Source: Hymenobacter roseosalivarius DSM 11622
GTDB lineage: Bacteria > Bacteroidota > Bacteroidia > Cytophagales > Hymenobacteraceae
Length of the DNA: 32,426 nucleotides
Direction: 5' to 3'
Assembly (NCBI RefSeq): GCF_900176135.1
Contig: NZ_FWWW01000051.1
Coordinates: forward strand, 1-32,426
How positions within the stretch are numbered: the stretch's first letter is position 1; the number at the start of each line of letters is the position of its first letter. This document shows, one piece after another, positions 7,303 through 16,473 of this stretch. A model generated the notes under the pieces. It saw only the letters and a program-made list of their open reading frames with translations, did no database searches and was not told where the DNA came from. The translations under genes and the position numbers were made by a program.

Positions 7303-7617
7303 TTACGCTTGATGCTGCGCCAGTAAGCGCTGACAATCCTCGTCGGTCAAGCCGTCAAGCCGAATCTTCTTGAACGGTGCGGTGTGGCCCGTCAGAATAA
7401 TAACGCTGGACTTGCTGAGTCCAAATACCTGCGCCAGATACGCTGCAAGTTCCGTATTAGCTTGCCCCGCATGCGCTGGTGCCTTTATACGGACTACAAG
7501 CTCACCATTGGCGGCTACCAACAGGTGATTGGTGCGGGCGTTGGGTTTGGCTGTAATATGCAGGATAACAGACAAGGAAACTTCTCCTGAATGTCCATCG
7601 CGCCGAGCGATGCTCAA
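7303..7617 (-). CDS. DUF167 (YggU-like) family protein
   Basis: 104 residues from a TTG at 7617, or 90 from a TTG at 7575. The second start has a good AGGAG 8 nt upstream, a rare feature in this phylum, and begins right at the conserved strand VILHITAKPNA, so 7575 may be the true start. Family blocks: AKPNA, GELVVRIKAPAHAGQANTEL, and FGLSKSSVIILTGHTAPFKKIRL. DUF167 proteins are small, conserved alpha/beta proteins of unknown biochemical role. It lies 3 bp after the small membrane protein gene and is probably cotranscribed with it. Confidence 0.85.
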   Translation of the reverse strand: MSIARRDGHSGEVSLSVILHITAKPNARTNHLLVAANGELVVRIKAPAHAGQANTELAAYLAQVFGLSKSSVIILTGHTAPFKKIRLDGLTDEDCQRLLAQHQA

Positions 7618-7620
7618 CTT

Positions 7621-7821
7621 TTAGGCGGGCGAATTGTAGGCGTCGTACACGTTCCAGGCCCAGATCAAAAATGGGACAATCAGTGTCCAGGCGAGTAAAA
7701 AGCCAATTGCACCGCCAAGGGCCCAGATAAGAAACGCCTTCAGAATCTGGCCTTTAATAAGTTGCCCTAAGCCGGGAATGAAGAAGGAAAAGATTGCGGG
7801 CACGCCGTAGGTTGGTTTCAT
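7621..7821 (-). CDS. Small two-helix membrane protein
   Basis: 66 residues, ATG start. It opens with a short PGLGQL turn (SFFIPGLGQLIKGQ) and has two hydrophobic segments, roughly 8-20 and 27-56, ending WNVYDAYNSPA. This resembles small TM2-like or DUF5683-type membrane proteins of Bacteroidota, whose function is unknown. It probably forms an operon with the DUF167 gene. Confidence 0.75.
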   Translation of the reverse strand: MKPTYGVPAIFSFFIPGLGQLIKGQILKAFLIWALGGAIGFLLAWTLIVPFLIWAWNVYDAYNSPA

Positions 7822-7862
7822 AGCAGGAAAGGAGGGGATGAAAGACGAAAGATAAACAGCTT

Positions 7863-8621
7863 CTAAGTGCCAGCGGCAGCGGGCTCACTTGAACGCACGC
7901 CACCTAAGCGCTTCTGCCCAAACGGGCACTGATCCAGCACCACGCAGCGCTGGCAGGCCGGCGCACTAAAGTAGCAGCATTTCTGCCCATGGAACATCAG
8001 GGCTTCGTGGTGGTCGTACACCTCTTGCGCCGACCAGTCGGGGGGCAAAAGTTCGGATAAAAGAGCATGAGCAGCCTCCGTGCCCACTTTGGGGCCGATA
8101 AGTGCCAGCCGTTGGGCCACGCGGTGGTGATGGCTATCGACGGGCATCGCCGGTAGGCGCAACGTGCTGAACAACAGGGTGGCGGCGCTGGTCTTAGGGC
8201 CTACGCCCGGAATAGACTCTAGCCACGCCCGCGCCTCCGTAACTGGCACTTCAGCTAAGAATTCCAGGTCGCAGGGGCCGTCGCAGCGCGTACTGATTTC
8301 ACGCAGTACGGCCTGAATTCGGGGGGCTTTTTGCTCGGGCCAGGTGCAGGGGTTGATAGCGGCCTGCACTTCCTCGGTGGGGGCGTCGCGCACTTCTTCC
8401 CAGGTCGGAAACCTTGCTACCAGCTGCTGGTAAGCCTTGTGCGACTCCTGGTTGCGGGTGCGGTGCGAAAGCAGGGCGCTGATCAACTCGCTGAGTGGGT
8501 CTTTGGAGCTGAAAAAGCGGAAGGGTGCCCCGTACTCGGCGCACAGGCGCTCGTGAACCAGTAAGGCTTTCGCCTGGCGGGGGGCAAAGTCGGGGGGCAA
8601 ATTGGGGGCGATGGTTTCCAC
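7863..8621 (-). CDS. Endonuclease III-like DNA glycosylase (HhH-GPD, 4Fe-4S)
   Basis: 252 residues, GTG start. The helix-hairpin-helix is SIPGVGPKTSAATL (136-149) with Lys143 at the catalytic lysine position of bifunctional glycosylases. Asp162 in VDSHHHRVAQRL is the conserved Asp. The iron-sulfur loop has C216-x6-C223-x2-C226-x5-C232, the exact Nth/MutY spacing. The helix usually reading LSQ reads LLSHRTRNQ here. The likely role is excision of oxidised pyrimidines with AP-lyase activity; the precise substrate is uncertain because the sequence departs from classical Nth. Three GGGGGGCAA motifs fall in the gene (8040, 8579, 8592), two of them coding for its N-terminal residues NLPPDFAP. Confidence 0.88.
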   Translation of the reverse strand: METIAPNLPPDFAPRQAKALLVHERLCAEYGAPFRFFSSKDPLSELISALLSHRTRNQESHKAYQQLVARFPTWEEVRDAPTEEVQAAINPCTWPEQKAPRIQAVLREISTRCDGPCDLEFLAEVPVTEARAWLESIPGVGPKTSAATLLFSTLRLPAMPVDSHHHRVAQRLALIGPKVGTEAAHALLSELLPPDWSAQEVYDHHEALMFHGQKCCYFSAPACQRCVVLDQCPFGQKRLGGVRSSEPAAAGT

Positions 8622-8664
8622 AAATAGTGCCTACGCGAGCCAGGGCAGCCGAGGTTGCCGCTGC

Positions 8665-9579
8665 TTAGTTATTCCCCCGATTATACAGCGTAATGGCCTG
8701 CCGAATGTTGCGTTGCTGCTTGCCCTGCATAATAAGCGGCACAATGAGCAGGGGCATGCCAGCATACACCAAAGGCGAAATGCTAGGGCCGCCGTTTGAT
8801 CTGCCAAAGGAAGAAAACAAGCCCGCCGCTACAAGTCCGCCCGCCGCTACGTAGCTCAGTGTGCTATAGGTCTGGTACTTGCGCGCCTGCTCCAGCAAGC
8901 CCCGGCTGGCCGCGAAGTCGGAGGTGGCAATGGTAAGGTTACGCAGGTTGAGGTCCTCAATCGGGCCGTTATCTTTGCTGAAATACTCGGTTTTGGTGGT
9001 GCGGTACATGGGGCCGCCAAAGCCACCAAAACCGCCGTTGCCGTAGCGCCCATAGCCGTAGGGGCTGTAGCCATAGGGGCCGTTGCCGGCGTATTGATTA
9101 TTCGTAATAGAATATAAACTAATGCGGCCCACCCGGTCGCGGCGCAGAGTAGCCTCGCGGGTAGAGCGGCCCGGCAGCACCGTGCGCACATAATGGCCGG
9201 TTTCGTCGTCGTAGTAGCTGACGGTATTCAGGTCGAAGCGCTGCTGCCCATCCAGCAGCAGAAAAGCCTTCCCAAAGATAGGCTGCTTGGTTTCAACGTC
9301 GTACGCCTGAAATACGCGTCCGTCTTTGAGGCCCACCGCGAAGCGGGTAGTCTCGACGGGTGGTGCGGCGGCCCGGCGGCGCTGCTGCTCGACCCGCACG
9401 GAGTCGGGGAGTACGGGGGGCGTGTTGAGGGTAGAGGGAGGAGTAGCGCGGGCCGGAGCGGGGGCCGGCGCAGTGGGTTGGGGGCGCGTGTTAAGCTCGC
9501 GCGGCGCGTCCTGCGCTAATAGCGCTGACGAGGAGCACAGGGCCAAGGGGAAAGCCAGAAGAAGAAAACGGCTGGTCAT
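8665..9579 (-). CDS. Secreted protein of unknown function, Gly/Tyr-rich segment
   Basis: 304 residues from the ATG at 9579 (MTSRFLLLAF...), chosen because it starts a clean signal peptide ending near SALLAQ; a start at 9609 adds 10 residues. After the signal comes a Pro/Ala/Thr-rich linker, then a domain with GLKDGRVFQAYDVETKQPIF, a low-complexity Tyr/Gly stretch (YGYSPYGYGRYGNGGFGG), and a hydrophobic segment pair near the C-terminus (about 240-292). It is not recognised as a named family. Export to the periplasm or envelope is inferred. Confidence 0.7.
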   Translation of the reverse strand: MTSRFLLLAFPLALCSSSALLAQDAPRELNTRPQPTAPAPAPARATPPSTLNTPPVLPDSVRVEQQRRRAAAPPVETTRFAVGLKDGRVFQAYDVETKQPIFGKAFLLLDGQQRFDLNTVSYYDDETGHYVRTVLPGRSTREATLRRDRVGRISLYSITNNQYAGNGPYGYSPYGYGRYGNGGFGGFGGPMYRTTKTEYFSKDNGPIEDLNLRNLTIATSDFAASRGLLEQARKYQTYSTLSYVAAGGLVAAGLFSSFGRSNGGPSISPLVYAGMPLLIVPLIMQGKQQRNIRQAITLYNRGNN

Positions 9580-9651
9580 GCGGGCAAAAGGCAGTGAGAT
9601 GGACAGCAAGATAGGCTCAAAAAACTACGAAAGACGTGGCTTTAGTATGCC

Positions 9652-9742
9652 AAAAAGCCCCCCGCCAAAAGTGTTTTTCATCGGCATCTTTAGCCGAAGG
9701 TATTCGCTAAAATACGTGCTGAACAAACGTGGGGGGCTTTTT
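9652..9742. terminator. Long-loop G6CT5/A5GC6 inverted pair, possible bidirectional terminator
   Basis: AAAAAGCCCCCC (9652-9663) and GGGGGGCTTTTT (9731-9742) are perfect 12-bp inverted arms 67 nt apart. The gap 9580-9882 (303 bp) lies between the response regulator 3' end and the secreted protein 5' end. The loop is long for an intrinsic terminator. Otherwise the gap shows only a small CTACGGACCGTAG hairpin near 9841 and no gene. Confidence 0.45.
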
Positions 9743-9882
9743 ACACCCAAGAGCCCCAGAAGCGCCCAAGCGTTGCATTCTCGCCCCGCGAGCCCCGGTT
9801 TAATTTTCAGGTCGTTGCTGCCCTTTAGGCTACAGCAATGCTACGGACCGTAGTCTCGATCCTGACCTTTGCGGTGCCGGCT

Positions 9883-10293
9883 TTACTTCAGCAGCTTCTC
9901 CAGCAAGCTCAGACTGTCTACCATATCGGTAGAGGTTTCGAAGTCGATGGGTTTCAGAATGTAGCCGGTCACGCCCATGTGCTGGGCGTTTAGCCGATCC
10001 ACATCCATGGCTGAAGTGGTCGTAATGAATATTGGAATATCGCGCAGCGTGGGCTGACTACGCAACTCTTCCAAAAACTCGTGTCCATTCATTTTAGGCA
10101 TGTTCAGATCCAGCAGAATCACCTCCGGCAGCGGCTCAATTGCCTCCTGCCCATTGCGGCCCAGCAGCATGTCCAGCGCTTCAAGGCCATTGAAGGCGGT
10201 GTAAAGCTTATGCTGCACGCTGAACTTGGCGAAGGATTTCTCCACGATCATTGTATCAAAGAAATCGTCTTCGACAAGGAGGATAGAACGCAT
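9883..10293 (-). CDS. Single-domain response regulator (CheY-like receiver)
   Basis: 136 residues, ATG start, receiver domain only. Acidic pocket Glu8-Asp9-Asp10, phospho-acceptor Asp62 in LLDLNMPKMNG, Thr/Ser switch at 91-94, and Lys114 in YILKPID. The extended loop around residues 45-57 is typical of Rcp1-like regulators that work with bacteriophytochromes and related kinases. It starts 20 bp after the histidine kinase stop, so the two form one operon, and the kinase is the likely phosphodonor. No output domain is present, so signalling must go through a protein partner. Confidence 0.93.
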   Translation of the reverse strand: MRSILLVEDDFFDTMIVEKSFAKFSVQHKLYTAFNGLEALDMLLGRNGQEAIEPLPEVILLDLNMPKMNGHEFLEELRSQPTLRDIPIFITTTSAMDVDRLNAQHMGVTGYILKPIDFETSTDMVDSLSLLEKLLK

Positions 10294-10313
10294 AACTATT
10301 TATTGAGCAAATA

Positions 10314-11846
10314 CTAAAGAGGAATGGTAACTGGTGTTGTCACCAGAGAAACAGGCATCAGCGCTTTGGGCCACGTAAATACAAAGGTAGCACCCTGACC
10401 CGGTACCGACTGCACCCGGATGCTGCCTTTATGTTCTTCAATGATCTTGCGCACAATACTGAGCCCGATGCCGGTGCTCTCCGCCGTGTTCCGGTCGCGC
10501 AGGGTCTGGAAAATCTGAAAGATTTTTTCGTGGTATTCCGGCGCGATGCCGGGGCCATCGTCGGTCACGCTAAACTCATACTCCTTCTTCAGCTCCTGCG
10601 CCCCGATAATCAAATGGCCCTGGCCGCTGTGGTGGTGCTTGATGGCGTTGCTGAGCAGATTCGTGAATACCTGTTGCAGACTAAGACGGTCGGTGAGGAA
10701 AGGGGGCAGGCTTGGGGGCAAATCAAGGGTAAATTCTTGCGGGACGACCATTTCGGCCACTTCCGCCACCAGCTCGCGCACCTCTACCTCCTCCGGCACC
10801 GGCTGCGTGCGCCCGGCCCGCGCATACGCCAGCAGGCCGTTGATGAGGTCATCGAGGCGGGTGAGACGGCCTTTCAGCATAGCCAGATACTCGCGCATCT
10901 GCGCCGATAGCTCGTGCGACAACTCATCCTCCATCCATTTTACCAGCGTCCCGATACCGCGCAGGGGCGCTTTCAGGTCGTGGGAAGTCACGTAGGCAAA
11001 CTGGTCCAGCTCCAGATTGCGCTTGTTCAGTGCCTCAAAGTTTTGATCCAGCGTCTGGGTCATGCGGTTGAGAGAGCCGGCCAGCTTACCGAGGCTATCC
11101 TGCTCTTTGTCGCGGATTTTTACCTTATAATCGCCGAGTACCACTTGTTCCGCCAGGTTCTCAATAAGCTGAATGCGCTGGGTTGTATCGCGGTTCACGG
11201 CGGCCAGCTCGGCTTGTAGTCTTTCTTTCTCCTTAAGCTCCCGCACGATTCGGCTAAAAAGCCGGAGTACAATCAGAATAGCTAATACTGCTGACCCAAT
11301 GATGGCCAGCGGCGCGGTACGCTCCCAGATATCCCGGTAGCGCGTACGCTGATGGAGTAGTAGATCTTCCGAGTCTTTGATTCGGGTAATGATTGCCCGA
11401 ATCTGCTCCAGCAGGCGGCGGTCGCCGCGCACCAGGTCGCGGGCCGCGTAGGGGCTGGGCGGGCGCTGCCGCCAGGCATCCAGCAGCAGTACTTCCTGGG
11501 CCATAAAGGAGCCAAGCGTATCCAGGCGGCGCTGGTGGTCGGGATTGTCGATGGTAAGATGCCGTAAACCTTCGTAGTCGTCGCGGACGCCGTTAAGCAG
11601 ATCATCGTAATTATTTAAATACGATTTGTCGCCCAGCAGTAAGTAGCCGCGGATAGCGCCCTGCGCATCGCGCATTTGGCTGCGCAAATTGGTGGTATGC
11701 TGCAATACCCGATAGGTGTGCTCCACCCGATTGGTGTAATAAGCTACCTGCTGAATGCTCAGATAAGCCAGCAAAGAGGTAAGCAGCAGCACAATCAGCG
11801 CGATGCCAAAGCCCAGCCTGATTTTAGTATTAAGATTCAGCCGCAC
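10314..11846 (-). CDS. CHASE3-HAMP sensor histidine kinase
   Basis: 510 residues, GTG start. TM1 about 10-30, periplasmic CHASE3 sensor about 31-175 (QGAIRGYLLLGDKSYL is characteristic), TM2 about 178-197, HAMP about 198-265, HisKA with phospho-acceptor His289 in VTSHDLKAPLRGI, then HATPase_c with N box NLLSNAIKH, G1 DDGPGIAP, F box IFQIFQ and G2 STGIGLSIV. This is the module found in sensor kinases paired with Rcp1-like regulators, and such a regulator follows 20 bp downstream. The ligand of CHASE3 domains is generally unknown. Confidence 0.94.
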   Translation of the reverse strand: MRLNLNTKIRLGFGIALIVLLLTSLLAYLSIQQVAYYTNRVEHTYRVLQHTTNLRSQMRDAQGAIRGYLLLGDKSYLNNYDDLLNGVRDDYEGLRHLTIDNPDHQRRLDTLGSFMAQEVLLLDAWRQRPPSPYAARDLVRGDRRLLEQIRAIITRIKDSEDLLLHQRTRYRDIWERTAPLAIIGSAVLAILIVLRLFSRIVRELKEKERLQAELAAVNRDTTQRIQLIENLAEQVVLGDYKVKIRDKEQDSLGKLAGSLNRMTQTLDQNFEALNKRNLELDQFAYVTSHDLKAPLRGIGTLVKWMEDELSHELSAQMREYLAMLKGRLTRLDDLINGLLAYARAGRTQPVPEEVEVRELVAEVAEMVVPQEFTLDLPPSLPPFLTDRLSLQQVFTNLLSNAIKHHHSGQGHLIIGAQELKKEYEFSVTDDGPGIAPEYHEKIFQIFQTLRDRNTAESTGIGLSIVRKIIEEHKGSIRVQSVPGQGATFVFTWPKALMPVSLVTTPVTIPL

Positions 11847-11961
11847 TTGATTTCAAGTAGGAGTGAGAAAGAAGTGCCAGTGGAGGTGATAAAAGGTAAA
11901 GTTCGCACTTTTATAGGCGTGTTGGTCAAGCAACGTGCGGATGGATGGGCCGCTTTGCGTC

Positions 11962-11969
11962 TACCTTTG
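11962..11969 (+). promoter_or_regulatory. -7 box for the SpoU methyltransferase gene
   Basis: TACCTTTG fits the Bacteroidota -7 consensus TAnnTTTG. It lies inside any longer reading frame begun at 11945, so it favours the ATG at 12026 as the true start. No clear -33 TTG at the right distance. Confidence 0.45.
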
Positions 11970-12025
11970 TGTGTCGCCTGGTCTATGTGCACGGCTACGC
12001 AGCATCCTTTTTATTCCTCGGAAAA

Positions 12026-12835
12026 ATGCCCCCCGACCCGATTACCAGTCCCCAGAATCCGCGCATCAAGAACCTGTTGCGCTTACAGCAGAAGCCCGCT
12101 GAGCGCCGGCAGCAACACCTGACCATCATTGAGGGCTACCGCGAGCTGACCATTGCCCAGCAAGCCGGGGTAGAAGTAACGACCCTGTTTGTGTGCCCGG
12201 AGCTGGCTGACCCAGTGCGGCAGCGGGAACTGGAAACATTATTTGCCTCCCAACCCGAGTATTTCACGGTGTCGAAAGCGGTGTTCGAGAAAGTAGCCTA
12301 CCGCGAAGGCTCCGATGGCATACTAGCGCTGGCCCGCCCCCCGCGCCGCGCTCTCACCGACCTGAAATTGCCCCCCAGCCCGCTGCTACTTATTCTGGAG
12401 GCCGTGGAGAAACCTGGTAATCTGGGTGCCGTGCTCCGCACCGCCGACGCGGCCCGCGTGGATGCCGTCATCGTCTGCGACCCGCGCACCGACCTGTATA
12501 ATCCCAACGTGATTCGGGCCAGCATTGGCTGCGTATTTACCAACCAGGTGGTGGCTGCCCCCACCGCCGAGGTGGTTGCCTGGCTGCGCCGACATGGCAT
12601 TCGCAGCTACGCCACCACCCCGGCCGCCACGGCGCTGTACACTAACATGGACTTCCGCGGCCCCAGCGCCATCGTGATGGGCACCGAAGCCACCGGCCTC
12701 AGCGACGAGTGGCTCGCGGCAGCCGATGCCCAAATTAAGATTCCGATGGCCGGCTATATAGACTCCCTCAACGTGAGTACGTGCACCGCCATCATGACGT
12801 TTGAGGCCGTCCGCCAGCGTGGGGGGCAAATGTGA
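12026..12835 (+). CDS. TrmH/SpoU-family RNA 2'-O-methyltransferase
   Basis: 269 residues from the ATG at 12026 (MPPDPITSPQNPRIK), which matches the family's usual N-terminus; an upstream ATG at 11945 would add 27 residues that cover the -7 box. An N-terminal substrate-binding domain (about 1-105) precedes the SPOUT knot: motif 1 GNLGAVLRTADA, motif 2 VMGTEATGLS (from 217), motif 3 IPMAGYIDSLNVSTCTA (from 239, Asn249). It uses S-adenosylmethionine to methylate a ribose 2'-OH in rRNA or tRNA; the target base cannot be told. Motif-like runs fall at its start codon (ATGCCCCCC), inside (12368) and at its stop (12821). It is convergent with the PKD gene, with 15 bp between them. Confidence 0.88.
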   Translation: MPPDPITSPQNPRIKNLLRLQQKPAERRQQHLTIIEGYRELTIAQQAGVEVTTLFVCPELADPVRQRELETLFASQPEYFTVSKAVFEKVAYREGSDGILALARPPRRALTDLKLPPSPLLLILEAVEKPGNLGAVLRTADAARVDAVIVCDPRTDLYNPNVIRASIGCVFTNQVVAAPTAEVVAWLRRHGIRSYATTPAATALYTNMDFRGPSAIVMGTEATGLSDEWLAAADAQIKIPMAGYIDSLNVSTCTAIMTFEAVRQRGGQM

Positions 12836-12850
12836 GCCTCCCGCAGATTA

Positions 12851-15800
12851 TCAGCGAATAACCTCCACCCAGCCTTTGAGCGTGAGGGCGCACTGCGGCT
12901 GACGCACCTGGTAGTAGTAGATGCCGGCGGGCTGGCCTTCGGCCTGCCACTCGTTGCGGTAGGCCGCGCTCTGGTACACCTCCCGGCCCCAGCGGTTAAA
13001 AATGCGCAGCTCCGGGATGCCAAGCTCCGAGGGCAGCACAAAGGTGTCGTTGCGCCGGTCGCCGTTGGGCGTGATGACGTTGAATATGTTTCGCTCTCCG
13101 GCGGGCTTAATGGTAAAGGCAACGGTAGTAGGGCAGGGGGCGCTTGTCGTCACGTTCACCCGATAAATGCCCGCTGCCTTGACGATGATGGAGCGCGTCG
13201 TTTCCCCCGTCGACCACTCATACTTGTTACTTGCAATGCCCGCATCCAGCGTAAGCTGGGCGCGGCAGTCCAGCGAATCGAGGTGCTCCACCAGCGCTGG
13301 CGGATCCTGCACGACAATGCTACGGCGCGTGATTTCCTGCTTGTCGCCACATACGTTCGTGAGGCCCACCGTAAGCTGCACCTGATAAGTGCCCGCGCGC
13401 GAAAAGCGGTGCAGAGGCTTTTCCGAAGTTTCCAGTGGGCTGCCATCGCCAAAGTTCCACTGGTAGCGCGTTGCCCCCAGGCCAGTACTGACAAATTCCA
13501 CGGGGGCAGCCGCGCAGGTTACAGCCGGCGCCTGGAAGGCCGCAATCAGCATGGGCGCCGGTGGATCAACGACAACCAAGGTTTCGCTAATGCTACGTTG
13601 GGTACCGCAGGGGCTCCCTTGCTCGGCCGTCAGCCGCACCAGATAGCGGCCGGGCACCGTGTACCGATGCTGGGGGGCAATTCCTGTTTCCAAGGGGCTG
13701 CCATCCCCAAAGTTCCACTCGTAGCGTACGGGGCCGGTACTGGTGCTGGTATTCTGAAACTGAACCGTGTACGGCGCACAACCGGCCGCCACGGCCGATA
13801 CCGCCGATACCAGCGGCGACGCCGGACTGGTAACTCCGACGGTGGTCGTCGTCGTCAGGCGCTGCGGACCACAGCCACCTGTGCGTGTCACCGTCAGCCG
13901 AACCTGGTAGCTACCCGGTCGCTCGAAGCGGTGGGCTGGCGTAGCCGCGGTTTCGAGCGGGCTACCGTCGCCGAAGTCCCACTCGTAGGTTTCGGCTCCA
14001 CTGCCGGCATTGCTGAACTGAACGGTGTAAGGCGCGCAGCCTGCCGGCACCGGCGGCAGCGCGGCCGTCAGCGTTGGTAACGAAGCACCCGTAGGCAACA
14101 TATTAAACTTGAATGCCGCCCCGCTATTGAAACTTATGGTTTTGGTGGGAGCGTAAGTGCCCGGCGTGGTGGTGAAGTTAGTAGCAGTGGTGCATTCGAT
14201 GTGGTACAGTACGCCCTGCTTTGTAATTTCATTGGAAGCCGCAGGGTGCAAGTGCGTTCCACCATTCGCTGGCCCGCCGAAATAAGTGCCGTACTCCAGG
14301 CGGCGAGCCTCAGGGCTCAAAACGGCTAAATAAATGCTGCGCTGAGCGCTGGAAAAGCCATCGGAAGTAACAGGAGAGACGCTGGTGCTACCGTAAGCGC
14401 AAAAGTAGATACGGTTGCAGGCGTCGAGGTTGAAGGCCGTTATCAGCGTGGAAGAGCCTATAAAGCCGCTATTGGCGGTAGAAATCTGGGTTGAAAAACT
14501 GGTACTGGTCAGCCCTGGATTAAAGCAGTGAATAAAAACCTTTTCCGTATTCAGGGTCTGCAAGGTGAAGGCACCATCCGTAACGGGGTAGCTACCGGCA
14601 GTAGCGCCCGCCACTAATACTTGGCCATCGGAATCGAAGTCGATAAAGCGAGCCAGATCGGTGGCCGTCGTGCCCAGAAAAGTGCCCCCCAGCAAGGTGT
14701 TGCCCGTAGCACTAAGGTGCAGCAGAAAGCCATCCAACTGCCCTCCCCGGTACGTACGGTTCAGCCCTGTACTGCCCACCTGAAAATCGGCGCTGGCGGT
14801 CTGCCCACAGACGTAGATACTGCCATCAGGCGCTACTTTGATATCATGCACCTGATCCTCAGCCGTGCCGCCCAGGTAAGTAGACCATTGCAGCATAGAC
14901 AACTCCTCATTCAGGCGCGCCACAAACCCGTCATTACCAAACTGACTACCAGATCCACTACTGCTTTTAAGTGCGGGCTGCAAGGCATTACGAACCGGGA
15001 AATTGAGAGAGTTCGTGTTGCCGCCTATCAGCACGTCGCCGGTGGAGGTGCTGGTAACGGTGGCCGGCTTGGAGGAAAGAGAGCCGCCTTCATAACCCGA
15101 TCCGCCTAAGTAAGTAGAAGCTAAAAGGGCGGAGCCATCGGCGCTCAGGCGGGAAATAACGTAATCCTGGCCGCCATTGAAGGTCTTATCATAGGCTGCA
15201 CCGGTGACCGGGTAGTTGGTGGAGCCCGAAAGAGCCAGCACGATCAGCTCATTTTTGGCCGTAATAGTCAGGTCCAGCGGATACTCTATGCTATTGCCTC
15301 CCAGGTAGGTAGCAAACAGCACCGTGCGGCCGGTCGGGTCAAGCTTTGATATGCCCATGTTCTGGCCCCGCTGCTGACTTTGATACGCACCTACAGTTAC
15401 GGGATACGTGGCATCCTGCGAATACCCGGCCGTGTACATGTTGCCGTACTCATCACCCGCCGCCGAATTGGCCGACAAAAACGTGGATTTAGTCGTGTAG
15501 GTGCTGAATACCAGGGCCGGATCAATAATCAGCGGCAGCTTGGTATCGTATTTTTCGGTCAGCTCAAAGCGTACTTCTTTGTCATATAGGCGGAAGCGAC
15601 AGGCTACGGGGCGTCGTTCGCCACTGGCCAGCACCTGATACGCTATAGGTGCTTGCTCCGCTTGTACCCCCAACTGAGTGTGAAGCTGAAGCTGCCCGTC
15701 GTGCAATTCCATTTTGTCGAGACCTTCGTAGCGCATCCGAATCTGGCTGGGGTCGGCGCCGGACGCTACTTCATAATCGTATTTCAATTGCCCATCCACG

Positions 15801-16231
15801 GAGTGCCACACCATATCTACGCCAGCGTACACCTGCTCGTAGCGCACGGCGGCAAATAGCGGCACCTTAGTGGCCCATTTCTTAGGATCGGAGCCCAGAA
15901 AATAGTTGTGATAGGTTGACTGCCGCTCCTGGCCCTGCGTTTTGGGCTTCATTTGAGCACCCACCAGCTGCATCCGAAAAGCGTGGCCCTGCACTGATTT
16001 GGCCCCGCTGTCAGTTGATTCACTGTACTCGGCTGGCAGAGCCTGCAGGTTGTAAGTAAACTGGTTGTTCTCTAAAAATAAATGCCCCCCAGGCACTGCC
16101 GTAGCAAATTGCACTTGAGACGGCCACTGACCGGCGTTGGCAACGAACTGAAAAGGCGCCGGCGCGGGCACGTTGGCAAGGCCGGTTAGAATTGTTAAAA
16201 AACTCAGTAAAATGGTAAAAGTCAGCCGCAT
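12851..16231 (-). CDS. Large T9SS-secreted SBBP/PKD surface protein with gliding-type C-terminal domain
   Basis: 1126 residues, ATG start with signal peptide (MRLTFTILLSFLTILTGLA). About 25-230 is the N-terminal domain common in SBBP proteins (NAGQWPSQVQF at the start, IDPALVFSTY at the end). About 230-690 has SBBP beta-propeller repeats (STYLGG, FATYLGG, TFLGT). Three PKD domains follow, each with a FGDGSPLET turn near residues 750, 837 and 922. From about 1043 lies a gliding-motility-associated (CHU_C, type B) C-terminal domain: NVITPNGDRRNDTF and FNRWGREVYQS. This is the T9SS sorting signal, so the protein is expected outside the cell or attached to the surface. The role is likely adhesion or a structural surface part; no enzyme motif is seen. 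Confidence 0.92.
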   Translation of the reverse strand: MRLTFTILLSFLTILTGLANVPAPAPFQFVANAGQWPSQVQFATAVPGGHLFLENNQFTYNLQALPAEYSESTDSGAKSVQGHAFRMQLVGAQMKPKTQGQERQSTYHNYFLGSDPKKWATKVPLFAAVRYEQVYAGVDMVWHSVDGQLKYDYEVASGADPSQIRMRYEGLDKMELHDGQLQLHTQLGVQAEQAPIAYQVLASGERRPVACRFRLYDKEVRFELTEKYDTKLPLIIDPALVFSTYTTKSTFLSANSAAGDEYGNMYTAGYSQDATYPVTVGAYQSQQRGQNMGISKLDPTGRTVLFATYLGGNSIEYPLDLTITAKNELIVLALSGSTNYPVTGAAYDKTFNGGQDYVISRLSADGSALLASTYLGGSGYEGGSLSSKPATVTSTSTGDVLIGGNTNSLNFPVRNALQPALKSSSGSGSQFGNDGFVARLNEELSMLQWSTYLGGTAEDQVHDIKVAPDGSIYVCGQTASADFQVGSTGLNRTYRGGQLDGFLLHLSATGNTLLGGTFLGTTATDLARFIDFDSDGQVLVAGATAGSYPVTDGAFTLQTLNTEKVFIHCFNPGLTSTSFSTQISTANSGFIGSSTLITAFNLDACNRIYFCAYGSTSVSPVTSDGFSSAQRSIYLAVLSPEARRLEYGTYFGGPANGGTHLHPAASNEITKQGVLYHIECTTATNFTTTPGTYAPTKTISFNSGAAFKFNMLPTGASLPTLTAALPPVPAGCAPYTVQFSNAGSGAETYEWDFGDGSPLETAATPAHRFERPGSYQVRLTVTRTGGCGPQRLTTTTTVGVTSPASPLVSAVSAVAAGCAPYTVQFQNTSTSTGPVRYEWNFGDGSPLETGIAPQHRYTVPGRYLVRLTAEQGSPCGTQRSISETLVVVDPPAPMLIAAFQAPAVTCAAAPVEFVSTGLGATRYQWNFGDGSPLETSEKPLHRFSRAGTYQVQLTVGLTNVCGDKQEITRRSIVVQDPPALVEHLDSLDCRAQLTLDAGIASNKYEWSTGETTRSIIVKAAGIYRVNVTTSAPCPTTVAFTIKPAGERNIFNVITPNGDRRNDTFVLPSELGIPELRIFNRWGREVYQSAAYRNEWQAEGQPAGIYYYQVRQPQCALTLKGWVEVIR

Positions 16232-16473
16232 AAACCAAAATAAACAACCTGTAAAGAAGACACTTGCAACTACTTTTTATAAGGTATAGTCAGACCTGCC
16301 AAACCTAGGGCTAAATAAGGATATAATTTGGATACTCAGCGTTGCAGACAGAGCTTACGGGTCGGTTTTAGGCAACAGCTATTAGTGTGCCCAATCCGGG
16401 CACAAGGGACGTATAAGGCCGGACTGTTATAAAAGGTGAATTTGCTGCTGACGCAAACTTCGTTCAGCCATAA

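Noticed and set aside
9415..9423. GGGGGGCGT, GGGGGGCAT, GGGGGGCAG and GGGGGGCAC near 9415, 6028, 22466 and 14686
   Set aside because: Related G6C runs with other tails; left out of the strict motif count to avoid inflating it.
13425..13990. DNA tandem repeats around 13425-13990
   Set aside because: Explained by homologous PKD domains rather than by a mobile or CRISPR-like array; spacing is about 260 bp and copies have diverged.
13283..14080. 265-aa plus-strand ORF over the PKD repeats
   Set aside because: Antisense shadow of three homologous PKD domains; internal repetition comes from the real gene.
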